Below are positions 1 to 7,176 of a DNA stretch of 20,717 nt, piece after piece (the first letter of the stretch is position 1; the number at the start of each line of letters is the position of its first letter). The translations under genes and the position numbers were made by a program. The stretch spans positions 1 to 20,717 of the IMG/VR virus record IMGVR_UViG_3300042520_001808; one strand, given 5' to 3'. The notes beneath the pieces are model-generated. The model was given only the letters and a program-made list of their open reading frames with translations, was not told where the DNA came from and did no database searches. Source of the DNA: a virus.

Positions 1-95
1 CAGAGCAGACACCTCCTCGTTGAGCCTGCTCCCTAATACCCGCCGCCGCTGACCCCTCACGGGACACTCGGAAAAGCGAAGGGAGCAGAAAAACC

Positions 96-111
96 ATCAG
101 TTTCGACTGAT
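96..111 (+). promoter_or_regulatory. 6-bp hairpin with TTCG tetraloop in the capsid leader
   Basis: ATCAGT (96-101) pairs perfectly with ACTGAT (106-111) around a TTCG loop; UUCG is a known very stable RNA tetraloop. It lies in the capsid mRNA leader, about 40 bases before the ribosome binding site, and no T-run follows, so it does not look like a terminator. A role in 5'-end stability or RNA processing is possible but inferred. The same sequence is part of a repeat found twice more in the window, where the stem is shorter (3-4 bp). Confidence 0.5.
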
Positions 112-117
112 ACCAAC
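98..117 (+). repeat. Dispersed repeat, copy 1 (intergenic)
   Basis: The core GTTTCGACTGATAC occurs here and at 17849 and 18208. Positions 99-117 match 17847-17865 over 19 bases, and 98-113 match 18206-18221 over 16 bases. Such long exact matches are very unlikely by chance in 20 kb. This copy is non-coding, in the capsid leader; the other two are inside the giant ejection gene. Confidence 0.8.
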
Positions 118-150
118 TCAACCCAATCAACCCAATCAACCCAATCAACC
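118..150 (+). repeat. Tandem 9-bp repeat (TCAACCCAA x3 plus partial)
   Basis: Three exact copies of TCAACCCAA fill 118-144, and a partial fourth (TCAACC) runs directly into the capsid ribosome binding site. The tract contains no G, so it would be an unstructured RNA leader just upstream of the Shine-Dalgarno sequence. That could keep the site open for efficient capsid translation. The repeat is seen directly; the role is inferred. Confidence 0.8.
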
Positions 151-157
151 AAGGAGG
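151..157 (+). promoter_or_regulatory. Strong Shine-Dalgarno site of the capsid gene
   Basis: AAGGAGG is followed by a 5-base spacer to the ATG at 163. It is one of the two strongest ribosome binding sites in the window, as expected for the most abundant virion protein, and it fixes the capsid start. Confidence 0.9.
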
Positions 158-162
158 CCAAA

Positions 163-1062
163 ATGGCTAACAATGTTCTGACCACTATCCCGAATCACTA
201 CACGACCCAGTTCGACGCGAACTGGAAACACCTCGTTCAACAAAAAAATTCCCGGCTGAAAGAATATGTCACCGTGGATTCCATCGAGGGTAAGGAGAAA
301 TCCTACAACACGATTGACACCGCAACGATGGCTGAAATCGTGGACCGCTCGGTGACAACCCGTATCACCGATCAAACCTTCGCCAAACGCTGGGTTCGCA
401 CAAAGGAATACGACACCGCAAAACTTCTCGACGAATGGGACGAGGCCAAGCTCGGCGAAGTCGTCCTGCCAACAAGCCCCATCGTCCAATCCCACGGTGC
501 AGCTTATGCCCGCACTTGTGACACCGTCATTATCTCAGCCCTCGGCGGAGATTCCATGACAGGCACAACCGGCCTCACCGCAGTTCCGTTGCCTGCTGGC
601 CAAAAGGTCGCTGTCAACATGGTGGAAAGCGGAACCGCTGTAAATTCCGGCCTCACCATCGCCAAGCTCCGCCGCGCCAAGTTCATTCTCGACGCCGCTG
701 AAGTGGACGAGGAAGAGGAGCGCATCATTGTGGTTTCGGCTCGCCAACTTCAAGACTTGCTCCGCACGACTGAAGTGACCAGCGCCGACTACAACACGGT
801 TCGCGCCTTGGTGGACGGAAATGTGAACACCTTCATGGGTTTCAAATTCCGCCGCACCCAACTCCTTGGCCTCGCCTCAACGGTTCGCTCCTGCTTCGCC
901 TATGTGAAGAGTGGCATCGTTCTCGCGGAGCGTGGACTGAAAACCTACATGGATGTCCGCACGGACCTCTCGCACTCCCTTCAAATCCGTTCCGTGGCCA
1001 GCCTCGGTGCTGTCCGTATGGAAGAGAAGAAGGTCGTCGAGATCGCCTGCGACGAAGCCTAA
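163..1062 (+). CDS. Major capsid protein (HK97-fold, Phage_capsid_2-like)
   Basis: This 299-residue protein would form the icosahedral shell. The N-terminal half carries the pattern I associate with the Phage_capsid_2 family of podovirus-like phages: an opening of the type ITxxYTTQF, then VQQKNSRL (about residues 25-32), a D-rich stretch ending in LPTSPIVQ, and ALGGDSMTGTTG (about residues 126-137), matching the family's Asp-Asp-x-Ile-Ile, Phe/Leu-Gly, Thr-Gly-x-x-Gly block. The C-terminal part is mixed alpha/beta without long repeats, and an acidic run (EVDEEEE) lies near residue 183. The start is fixed by the AAGGAGG site. A terminator-like hairpin follows the gene, so it may be expressed more strongly than the tail genes downstream. 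The call rests on remembered family patterns and on gene order. Confidence 0.9.
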   Translation: MANNVLTTIPNHYTTQFDANWKHLVQQKNSRLKEYVTVDSIEGKEKSYNTIDTATMAEIVDRSVTTRITDQTFAKRWVRTKEYDTAKLLDEWDEAKLGEVVLPTSPIVQSHGAAYARTCDTVIISALGGDSMTGTTGLTAVPLPAGQKVAVNMVESGTAVNSGLTIAKLRRAKFILDAAEVDEEEERIIVVSARQLQDLLRTTEVTSADYNTVRALVDGNVNTFMGFKFRRTQLLGLASTVRSCFAYVKSGIVLAERGLKTYMDVRTDLSHSLQIRSVASLGAVRMEEKKVVEIACDEA

Positions 1063-1077
1063 TTCCCGCACCCCGCT

Positions 1078-1110
1078 GGCAGACCGGGAAATGTCTGCCG
1101 CCCATTTTTT
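1078..1110 (+). terminator. Rho-independent terminator-like hairpin after the capsid gene
   Basis: GGCAGAC (1078-1084) pairs perfectly with GTCTGCC (1093-1099) around an 8-base loop. Five bases later comes a run of six T (1105-1110). The stem is 7 bp with a fairly GC-rich base. The gap before the T-run is a little longer than ideal, so termination may be partial. T7 has its Tphi terminator at exactly this point, between capsid gene 10 and tail gene 11, which supports the reading. Confidence 0.65.
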
Positions 1111-1135
1111 CAATCTGTGATCTGACCGCTGCTCA

Positions 1136-2134
1136 ATGACAGACATCCAAATCTGCAACCTCGCTCTCGCCCGCCTCGGTGATTCCCGCATCACCGCACT
1201 CACGGACGCGACCGCTCAGGCTCAGTATTGTTCTCTGTTCTACACGCAGACGGTCGAGGAACTCCAAGCCGAGTTCGATTGGCAATTCTGCCGCAAGCAA
1301 GTGAATCTCACCAGCGGCACGGCCCCGATTTCTGGCTACTCCGTTCAATACACTCTGCCCACAGATTTCCTGCGGGCGCTTCGTTTTGGGAATGTCGATT
1401 CCAACGAAAACTTTGGCGTGTGGGAAATCATCGCCGACAAAATCCACACCAACCTCTCTTCCCCGGTCGCGCTCGATTACATCGCGTCCGTGACCGATCC
1501 GGCAAAATTCCCGGCGTTGTTCGTGGAATTACTGACGATCAAATTAGCCGGACTCCTCGCCATGCCGCTGACCGGCTCGAAAGACCTTTTCGGCCAAATG
1601 GCGGAAATCTTTGGCGCGACCATGCAGAAGCCCGGACTTCGCGTTCTTCTCATCAACACGCAAGCCCCGAAGACCACCACCTCGGCGGCTAATACCGTTT
1701 CCGAGATTTGCCGACAAGCCATCCTCCGGGTCGGCCCATTGGAAGCCTTCAAGCCTTACGGCGAACCCATGGTCATCGCCCAATCTCTCTACGAGCAAAC
1801 CCGCGACGAACTTCTCGCCGATTTCGAGTGGTCGTTTGCCCGCTCGCAAGTCTCGGTGGCGAAGGATGCCGCCAACCCGGCCTCGGGCTATGCCTTCCGC
1901 TACGCGATCCCCACAGGCACCGGGCAAATTCTGCGAATCAACAACCTCGACGATAGCGAGAATAGCGGCAAATGGGAGGTGATCGGTGGCCATGTCCACA
2001 CCGACTTGCCGACCCCCATCATCATGGACATCACTACCAAAATCACGGATGTCGCAAAGTATCCCCCGATCTTTGTGCAACTCCTCACCACAACCCTCGC
2101 ACTCAAATTGTGCGGCATCATTGAATCCAAATGA
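1136..2134 (+). CDS. Tail tubular protein A-like protein with two gp11-type domains
   Basis: This 332-residue protein has two tandem domains of the kind found in podovirus tail tubular protein A (T7 gp11), which forms the ring between portal and nozzle. Domain 1 (residues 1-185) opens with ICNLALARLGD, the typical start of the family, then LFYTQTVEEL, DWQF, YTLP, an NFG.WEI block and a C-terminal helix with KLAGLLAMPLT. Domain 2 (from about 186) repeats the order: SEICRQAILRVG, SLYEQTRDELL, FEWSFAR, RYAIPTGT, GKWEVIGG, VTD-type strand and YPPIFVQLL. T7 gp11 has 196 residues and one domain. No Shine-Dalgarno is visible before the ATG. The stop overlaps the next start as ATGA, and the next two genes continue the same repeat series. 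Confidence 0.85.
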   Translation: MTDIQICNLALARLGDSRITALTDATAQAQYCSLFYTQTVEELQAEFDWQFCRKQVNLTSGTAPISGYSVQYTLPTDFLRALRFGNVDSNENFGVWEIIADKIHTNLSSPVALDYIASVTDPAKFPALFVELLTIKLAGLLAMPLTGSKDLFGQMAEIFGATMQKPGLRVLLINTQAPKTTTSAANTVSEICRQAILRVGPLEAFKPYGEPMVIAQSLYEQTRDELLADFEWSFARSQVSVAKDAANPASGYAFRYAIPTGTGQILRINNLDDSENSGKWEVIGGHVHTDLPTPIIMDITTKITDVAKYPPIFVQLLTTTLALKLCGIIESK

Positions 2135-4065
2135 AATACGAATCACTTTTCCAAGAACTCCAATTCCTCATGGCGAAACCAGCTTTGCTGGAGTCCATCG
2201 AGACGGTCGCTAATTTTACTGGCACTCTCACCGCCACCGCCTCGGAACTTATTCGCCAAGCGATCCTTCGGGTTGGCAATGCCGAAACCTACAAAAACCA
2301 AGGCCAACCGTTTGTGTTTGCCGCCAAGTTTTACCAACCCACGATCTTGGAAATCCTTTCGGAATTCGATTGGCGGTTTGCCCGCCATCAATCCGGGGGA
2401 GTCGTCAAGGATGCCGCGAACCCGGTGACCGGCTACGATTTCAGATACGCCGTTCCCACCGGATCGTTGAAAATCATGCGAATCAACGGCATCGATTCTG
2501 CCGAGAATTTTGGGACATGGGAGGTCGTAGGTGGGTTTATTCACACCAACCTCATCTCGCCTATCGCAATCGATTACATCGCCGCGCCCGCGACAGACAC
2601 CACTTACCCCGCCATTTTCAAAGAAATGGTCGTCGTTCGCATGGCTTACAAACTCGCGATGGCCATGGGATTAGCCGGACAAGCCGAGGCCGCGATAAAA
2701 GAAATGGAAGCTCTGGCAGTGCGTCCCTCCTTGCAACGCGAAATCGAATCCATTGCCGATTCCATGGCTCCCAACACGATTTCCACACGGACGCAGATTT
2801 CCAAGCAGGCGATCATGCGGCTGGGGTCTACCGAGACATTGATCAAGCAACCTATGGTCTTTGCCAATTCGTTCTACGATCAAACCTTGGAAGAGATTCT
2901 TTCCGATGTCCCGTGGGCGTTTGCCAAGAAACAGGCAAGCATCACCGCCGAAACCACCGCCCCAAGTCTAGGGTTTGGACGCCGCTATGCGCTGCCTCTC
3001 GATTTTATTCACCTTGTCCGGGCAGAAAATATCGATACCTCGGAGAATTTCGGCCAATGGGAAATCGTTGGCGGGTTCCTTCATTCGGACCTTGGAACAC
3101 CATCCGGAGTTGCTGTCGGTGAAAAAATCAGATTCACCAACCTGCCAGCAAATTCCAATGTCAATACGACCGATACTTACATCGTTCTATCCAACCCCAC
3201 GGCCAATACTTTCACGATCAGCACACTAACCGGCGGATCGTTGGGGATAGCCAACACATCAATCACAGCAAACACATCGCAAGTTGTTGTTCTTAGCACA
3301 AATGGCTCTTTCACCTTGTCAGCTTTGGCAAGTGGAACCTTCACTTATATTGGGGCTGCGGCGGGCGCAGCAGTCAAGATCGACTACACTTTCAAGCAGA
3401 CCGATGTCACCAAATTCCCTGCGCCTTTTACCGAGGCGCTGATTGCCCGACTCGCCAGCAAAATCGCCATGCCGCTCACGCAAAAGGGCGACATCGCCTC
3501 GGCCATGGCAACCATCGCCGTCGAGACAATGATGCGCCCCAGCATCCGAATCCTCATCGAGAAATCCGCCAAACCCCGCGCCACCACCGCTGCCAACACG
3601 GTTTCCGAAATCTGCCGCCAAGCCATCCTGCGCGTGGGCAGTGCCGATTCGTTCAAACCCTACGGCGAACCGATGGCACTCGCCACCAGCCTCTACGATC
3701 AGACCCGCAACGAGGTGCTGTCCGACTACGATTGGCAGTTCGCCCGGACGCAGACCACCATCACCGCCGATGCCGCCGCTCCTGCGTTTGGATACCTCCG
3801 ACGCTACGCCCTCCCAACCGGCACACTCAAGGTGCTTCGCATCAATGGCGTGGACGAGGACGAGAATTTCGGAAAGTGGGAAATCGTCTCGGGCTTTATC
3901 CACACAAACGAAGTCTCGCCGATTCAAGTGGAAACTATTGGCATCGTTACGGATGTCAGCAAATACCCGCCAGTTTTCCTCAATGTGCTGATCGTCACCT
4001 TAGCCATGAAGTTGGCGCAACTTCTGGAAATGGGTTCTCCGCAAGCGATGCCTGCTAAAAAATGA
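2131..4065 (+). CDS. Tail tubular protein A-like protein with three gp11-type domains
   Basis: This 644-residue protein holds three more copies of the tail-ring domain: copy 3 (from about residue 38, SELIRQAILRVG), copy 4 (from about 215, ISKQAIMRLG) and copy 5 (from about 489, SEICRQAILRVG). Each has the same run: Q-A-I-x-R-x-G, a YDQT-type helix, F/Y/P-x-W-x-F-A, R-Y-A-x-P, ENFG-x-WE and a closing helix. Copy 4 is interrupted between its ENFGQWE block and its closing helix by about 90 residues (325-414) of Thr/Ser/Asn-rich beta-type sequence, resembling small FCCH-like domains of phage tail proteins. The N-terminus (LFQELQFLMAKPAL) matches the linkers between domains, so this gene looks split off from a longer chain. 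It starts in an ATGA overlap without a visible Shine-Dalgarno, which suggests coupled translation. Confidence 0.85.
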   Translation: MKYESLFQELQFLMAKPALLESIETVANFTGTLTATASELIRQAILRVGNAETYKNQGQPFVFAAKFYQPTILEILSEFDWRFARHQSGGVVKDAANPVTGYDFRYAVPTGSLKIMRINGIDSAENFGTWEVVGGFIHTNLISPIAIDYIAAPATDTTYPAIFKEMVVVRMAYKLAMAMGLAGQAEAAIKEMEALAVRPSLQREIESIADSMAPNTISTRTQISKQAIMRLGSTETLIKQPMVFANSFYDQTLEEILSDVPWAFAKKQASITAETTAPSLGFGRRYALPLDFIHLVRAENIDTSENFGQWEIVGGFLHSDLGTPSGVAVGEKIRFTNLPANSNVNTTDTYIVLSNPTANTFTISTLTGGSLGIANTSITANTSQVVVLSTNGSFTLSALASGTFTYIGAAAGAAVKIDYTFKQTDVTKFPAPFTEALIARLASKIAMPLTQKGDIASAMATIAVETMMRPSIRILIEKSAKPRATTAANTVSEICRQAILRVGSADSFKPYGEPMALATSLYDQTRNEVLSDYDWQFARTQTTITADAAAPAFGYLRRYALPTGTLKVLRINGVDEDENFGKWEIVSGFIHTNEVSPIQVETIGIVTDVSKYPPVFLNVLIVTLAMKLAQLLEMGSPQAMPAKK

Positions 4066-5537
4066 AAGAGCAGTTCTTCCAAGAACTTCAATACCTAGTC
4101 TCTCAACCGGCGCTGAAGTCGGCGGTTGAGAGCAGGGCGGCATTCCGCCCAGCCGTCTCGATTTCCGAAGACGAACTTTGCCGGCAAGCAATCCTCCGCA
4201 TCGGCACCGGCGAGCAGTTCACTTCCAGCAGCCACGCCCTCCTCCTCGCCAAATCCCTCTACCCGCAAGTCCGCGATGCCCTCCTTCTCGCCGGATCGTG
4301 GACATGGGCGATGAAGGCCACCACGGTCACCGAAACCCTCCCGCGCCCGGAATACAAGTGGGCCTACCGCTACGCGATCCCGTCCGACTGCTTGCGCGTC
4401 TTCCGGGTCAACGACTACGACTACTCGACCGGCGATTCGGCATGGGAGGTCGCTGGGAATTTCGTCCTCACCAATGCCGATTCCGGCTCGCCCGCATGGG
4501 TCACCGGACGCACCTACGAGGTCGGCAATGCGGTTTCCAACAACGGCGCGGTTTACCGCTGCCTGGTTGCCGGTTCGACCAAGCAACCCGGCGTGTCCGC
4601 CAGTTGGACGACCGATTGGGATGTGTGGCTCGGCACGGCGATCACGCTGGAATATGTCAAGAAAGTGACCGAGGTCACCCTCTTCGACTCCTTATTCATA
4701 GACTTACTCACGGCCAACCTCGCCTCCAAGCTCGCCGTCCCGCTGACCGGCGATGCCAACAAAGCCGCGCTCCTCGCGAAGGAAACCGAACTCCTCGGCA
4801 AAAGCCCTGCCATGCGCCGGGACTCCACCGAGCGCAAAGGCCGGATCAAGCCTGCGTGGATGTCCAGCAAGCTCGTCTCCTCTCGCAATGGCGGCGATGG
4901 GGTCGATGCCGCGCAAGTCAGCGGAGGCGGTCCCGCAGGCGGCGTTAGCTACCCTTCGCTCCTCATCCAAGTCGGGGATGTCACCGCAGTTCCCGGCACC
5001 ACCCCGCCCTTTGTCACCAACACCGGCGCAGGCAGCACCGCCGTCCTCAATTTCGGTCTCCCCCAAGCAAGCCTCCTTTCATCGGCAAAAACCACGCTCA
5101 CCGGCAACGGCACGCTCCGCACCTTCTCGATCTCCGGCCTCAAGTCCAGCGACCCAAACCATGTCATGGTCGCCATCAACGGCGTCGTGCAGGAACCCAC
5201 CACCGACTACCTCGTCAACCAAGGCGCAGGCACGATCACTTTCACCACCGCGATCCCGAACGGCGCGAAAATCGTCGTCGTCGCCCTCGGCCTTTACTCG
5301 GCCACTACGCAGCGCGACCCGGACAACTACCTCCACTCCTTCGCCCTCAACACCGCAGGCACCTTCAGCTACTACGGACTGCTCCTCAATTCCGACATCC
5401 CCACCACTGGCTCCGCCGCCGCCGTGGCGAAGTGGATCATCACCCGTTCCGCCCTTTCCGCCAACGGAACCGTCACTGCCACCGCCAAGGCGACCAATGT
5501 CGCGTGGACCAACCGGGAGACCGCCACCTACGCATGA
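4062..5537 (+). CDS. gp11-type domain fused to a carbohydrate-binding-like insert and fibre-type C-terminus
   Basis: This 491-residue protein starts like the previous one (QFFQELQYLVSQPAL) and carries a sixth tail-ring domain (DELCRQAILRIG at about residue 37, LYPQVRDALLL, RYAIPSDCLR, SAWEVAGNF). Between its two halves sits a module at about residues 146-189 with the spacing W-x8-G-x-x-V-x-x-x-G-x-x-Y-x-C and a closing W-x-x-x-W-x-x-W. It resembles the small chitin/cellulose-binding CBM5/12 type. After residue 300 come fibre-type pieces: GDVTAVPGTTPP and NFGLPQ, then NHVMVAINGVVQEPTTDY, then a C-terminal domain with FSYYG, WIITR and GTVTATA, shared with the gene at 6763. It may therefore link tail ring to fibre. 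It starts in an ATGA overlap. Confidence 0.75.
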   Translation: MKEQFFQELQYLVSQPALKSAVESRAAFRPAVSISEDELCRQAILRIGTGEQFTSSSHALLLAKSLYPQVRDALLLAGSWTWAMKATTVTETLPRPEYKWAYRYAIPSDCLRVFRVNDYDYSTGDSAWEVAGNFVLTNADSGSPAWVTGRTYEVGNAVSNNGAVYRCLVAGSTKQPGVSASWTTDWDVWLGTAITLEYVKKVTEVTLFDSLFIDLLTANLASKLAVPLTGDANKAALLAKETELLGKSPAMRRDSTERKGRIKPAWMSSKLVSSRNGGDGVDAAQVSGGGPAGGVSYPSLLIQVGDVTAVPGTTPPFVTNTGAGSTAVLNFGLPQASLLSSAKTTLTGNGTLRTFSISGLKSSDPNHVMVAINGVVQEPTTDYLVNQGAGTITFTTAIPNGAKIVVVALGLYSATTQRDPDNYLHSFALNTAGTFSYYGLLLNSDIPTTGSAAAVAKWIITRSALSANGTVTATAKATNVAWTNRETATYA

Positions 5538-5872
5538 CGACCATCACCGAGACCAACATCACCCAGCAACTGGACCTCTCCCAGTTCACGATTGTCCTGC
5601 CCGATGACAGCGTCAAGCAACTCGTCATCTACCCCTCCCGGGCCGATTTTCCTCAACCCGGCAAAGAGGCCCGCATCTACCTCGCGCAGGATAGCGGATC
5701 GCTTTGGCTTTGGAATGGCAGCACTTACCAGCAAGCCGCCGATCTCCCCGCGACCTTTTCCGATACGCCGCCCGCACACCCCTACATCGGGCAGCGATGG
5801 ACACACACTTTTGACCTCACCACCTACGAATGGTTCGGAGGAAGTTGGGTCGAAAAACCAACCAACAACTAG
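5534..5872 (+). CDS. Small tail-fibre-type protein
   Basis: This 112-residue protein starts at the ATG that overlaps the previous stop as ATGA; a longer in-frame reading from 5432 would lie inside the previous gene and is not needed. The middle has the pattern ADFPQPGKEARIYLAQ followed by GSLWLWNGSTY, a small beta unit common in phage fibre and neck proteins (x-D-F-P-x-x-G-x-x-x-x-I-Y then W-N-G-x-x-Y). A second W-x-G-x-W unit (YEWFGGSWVE) closes the protein. There is no signal peptide or membrane segment. It is probably a virion component of the fibre cassette; the exact role is unknown. Confidence 0.6.
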   Translation: MTTITETNITQQLDLSQFTIVLPDDSVKQLVIYPSRADFPQPGKEARIYLAQDSGSLWLWNGSTYQQAADLPATFSDTPPAHPYIGQRWTHTFDLTTYEWFGGSWVEKPTNN

Positions 5873-5886
5873 AAAACACTACTACC

Positions 5887-6756
5887 ATGGCAGCTATCTC
5901 CTTCCCGGCCTCACCGGCCCTCAATGACATCCACTCCGTCGGTTCCCGTTCGTGGAAATACAACGGCACCGCTTGGAAACTCGTCCCTCGCACAACCGAT
6001 GCGGTTGTCGAAGGTTCCAACAACCTCTACTACACCAACGCCCGCGTGGCCTCGGCCCCAGCCGTCACCGCTTTGGAATCCCGCGCAGGCGCGATTGAGA
6101 GCGACATCACCGCCATCGAGTCGGCAGCGACCAGCTTGACCACCCGTGTCGGCACCGCCGAGGGAGAAATTGATTCTCTCCAATCCGGCCTCTCCACCGC
6201 GCAAAGCGGCATCACCGCGCTCAATGTTCGCGTGGACGATGTTCTTTCCAATGTCGATGGCACCGCCCTCGATTCGCTCTCGGAAATCGTCACAGCTTTC
6301 CAAGCTGCGGATTCCAACCTCAACGGAGCCATTTCCAGCCTCGCTGGTGCCGCCTCCACGAACCTCGCCAATGCCGTCTCCTCGCTGGAAGCCGCCGATG
6401 CCGATTTGGCCTCGGACATTTCCGGCCTCGACGCCCGCCTCGACACGGCGGAGGGCGAAATCAACACGCTCCAGAGCGACCTCGACGCCGCCGAATCCGC
6501 CGCCAGCACTTTGGCCGGTCGGGTAACCAGCGCCGAAGGGGACATCGATTCGCTGGAAGGCCGCGCCTCCTCCTTGGAAGGCGGACTATCCACCGCGCAG
6601 TCGAACATCTCCGCCCTCGAAAGCGGCAAGCAAATCAAGGATGTCGTCTCCACCACGGCCCCCAGCCACACCGCTGGTCTCCGCTGGATCGACCCCACCG
6701 ACATGACCGAATACCTCTCCTACAACGGAGCGTGGGTCGAAATCGACAAGCAGTAA
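5887..6756 (+). CDS. Coiled-coil tail fibre protein
   Basis: This 289-residue protein has three parts. Residues 1-35 form a small head (SFPASPALND, then SWKYNGTAWKLV), also seen at the start of the 6763 gene. A linker with NNLYYTNARV follows, a motif common before fibre shafts. From about residue 60 to 245 comes a long Ala/Leu/Ser/Asp-rich helical region with heptad-like repeats (TAEGEIDSLQSGLSTAQSGI is echoed by TAEGEINTLQSDLDAAESAA), predicting a trimeric coiled-coil shaft. The C-terminus (HTAGLRWIDPTDMTEYL, then YNGAWVEI) is a small cap type frequent in fibres. ATG 5887 is preferred over 5830, which would overlap the previous gene. No Shine-Dalgarno is visible; the leader is A-rich. Confidence 0.75.
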   Translation: MAAISFPASPALNDIHSVGSRSWKYNGTAWKLVPRTTDAVVEGSNNLYYTNARVASAPAVTALESRAGAIESDITAIESAATSLTTRVGTAEGEIDSLQSGLSTAQSGITALNVRVDDVLSNVDGTALDSLSEIVTAFQAADSNLNGAISSLAGAASTNLANAVSSLEAADADLASDISGLDARLDTAEGEINTLQSDLDAAESAASTLAGRVTSAEGDIDSLEGRASSLEGGLSTAQSNISALESGKQIKDVVSTTAPSHTAGLRWIDPTDMTEYLSYNGAWVEIDKQ

Positions 6757-6762
6757 AAAACC

Positions 6763-7155
6763 ATGTCCGCCCTCGCGTTTCCATCCACCCCGTCGGTCAA
6801 CGACACCTTCACTTCCGGCAATCGGAAGTGGAAGTGGACGGGAGCGCGTTGGCAGGTCATGCCAGTCACCATCCCGGCCTCTCGCCTCTCTGGCGAGGGG
6901 GCGGAGATGGGCGACATCCTCGTCTTCGACGGCGAGGCGTGGTCACCCGTCCCTCTCACCGAGGGCGGTTCCACCATCGCCCGCGCCGATTGGGACTCCC
7001 CCTACCACTACTACGGCATTGCCCCCACCGGCACCGCCGAAGCCTCCACCGGCTGGACGATCACCCGCATCACCACCGATGCCGATGGGTCGGTCACGGC
7101 CACCCAAGCCGCAGTCGGCGCGTGGTCCTCCAAAGAGTCCCTCCAATTTTCCTAA
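6763..7155 (+). CDS. Short fibre-type protein sharing both ends with neighbours
   Basis: This 130-residue protein begins 6 bases after the fibre gene. Its N-terminus (FPSTPSVNDTFTSGNRKWKW, then TGARWQV) matches the head of the 5887 fibre. Its C-terminus (YHYYGIAPTGTA, WTITRI, GSVTATQ, W-x-x-x-E) matches the C-terminal domain of the 4062 gene, a pattern common in phage fibre proteins. It thus looks like a fibre without a shaft: head plus terminal domain only. It may be an alternative or accessory tip. There is no Shine-Dalgarno; the leader is TAAAAAACC before ATG. Function beyond a virion role is unknown. Confidence 0.65.
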   Translation: MSALAFPSTPSVNDTFTSGNRKWKWTGARWQVMPVTIPASRLSGEGAEMGDILVFDGEAWSPVPLTEGGSTIARADWDSPYHYYGIAPTGTAEASTGWTITRITTDADGSVTATQAAVGAWSSKESLQFS

Positions 7156-7176
7156 ACCTCAAAAAATCCAAACACC

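Larger units (their letters stand above)
1..162 (+). other. Capsid gene leader and possible tail of the preceding gene
   Basis: This stretch has no complete gene. Frame 1 reads open from the left edge to a TAA at 34-36, and frame 2 to a TGA at 50-52, ending in a basic tail (NTRRR). Either could be the last residues of the gene before the capsid gene, which in T7-like phages is the scaffold, but too little is present to choose. The rest holds a short hairpin, three 9-bp tandem repeats and the capsid ribosome binding site, listed separately. I see no convincing promoter. Confidence 0.5.

Noticed and set aside
20-39. Sigma-70 promoter with TTGAGC (20-25) and TAATAC (34-39)
   Set aside because: The spacer is only 8 bases, far from the usual 16-18.
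34-64. T7-type promoter (TAATAC at 34-39, TCACGGGA at 57-64)
   Set aside because: The distance from TAATAC to GGG is 27 bases against 17 in T7 promoters and the middle does not match; likely chance.
118-150. CRISPR-like repeat tract
   Set aside because: The units are 9 bp and contiguous, without spacers; this is a simple tandem repeat.
5432-5533. Longer start for the 5534 gene
   Set aside because: It would extend 102 bases into the previous gene; the ATGA overlap at 5534 fits the pattern of the neighbouring genes better.
1136-5537. Sequencing frameshifts as the cause of the three-way split of the ring gene
   Set aside because: Both breaks are the same ATGA type, sit in the same linker, and the downstream N-termini resemble each other; two independent errors giving this are unlikely, though raw reads would settle it.
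5830-5886. Longer start for the coiled-coil fibre
   Set aside because: It overlaps the previous gene and precedes the conserved head that begins at ATG 5887.
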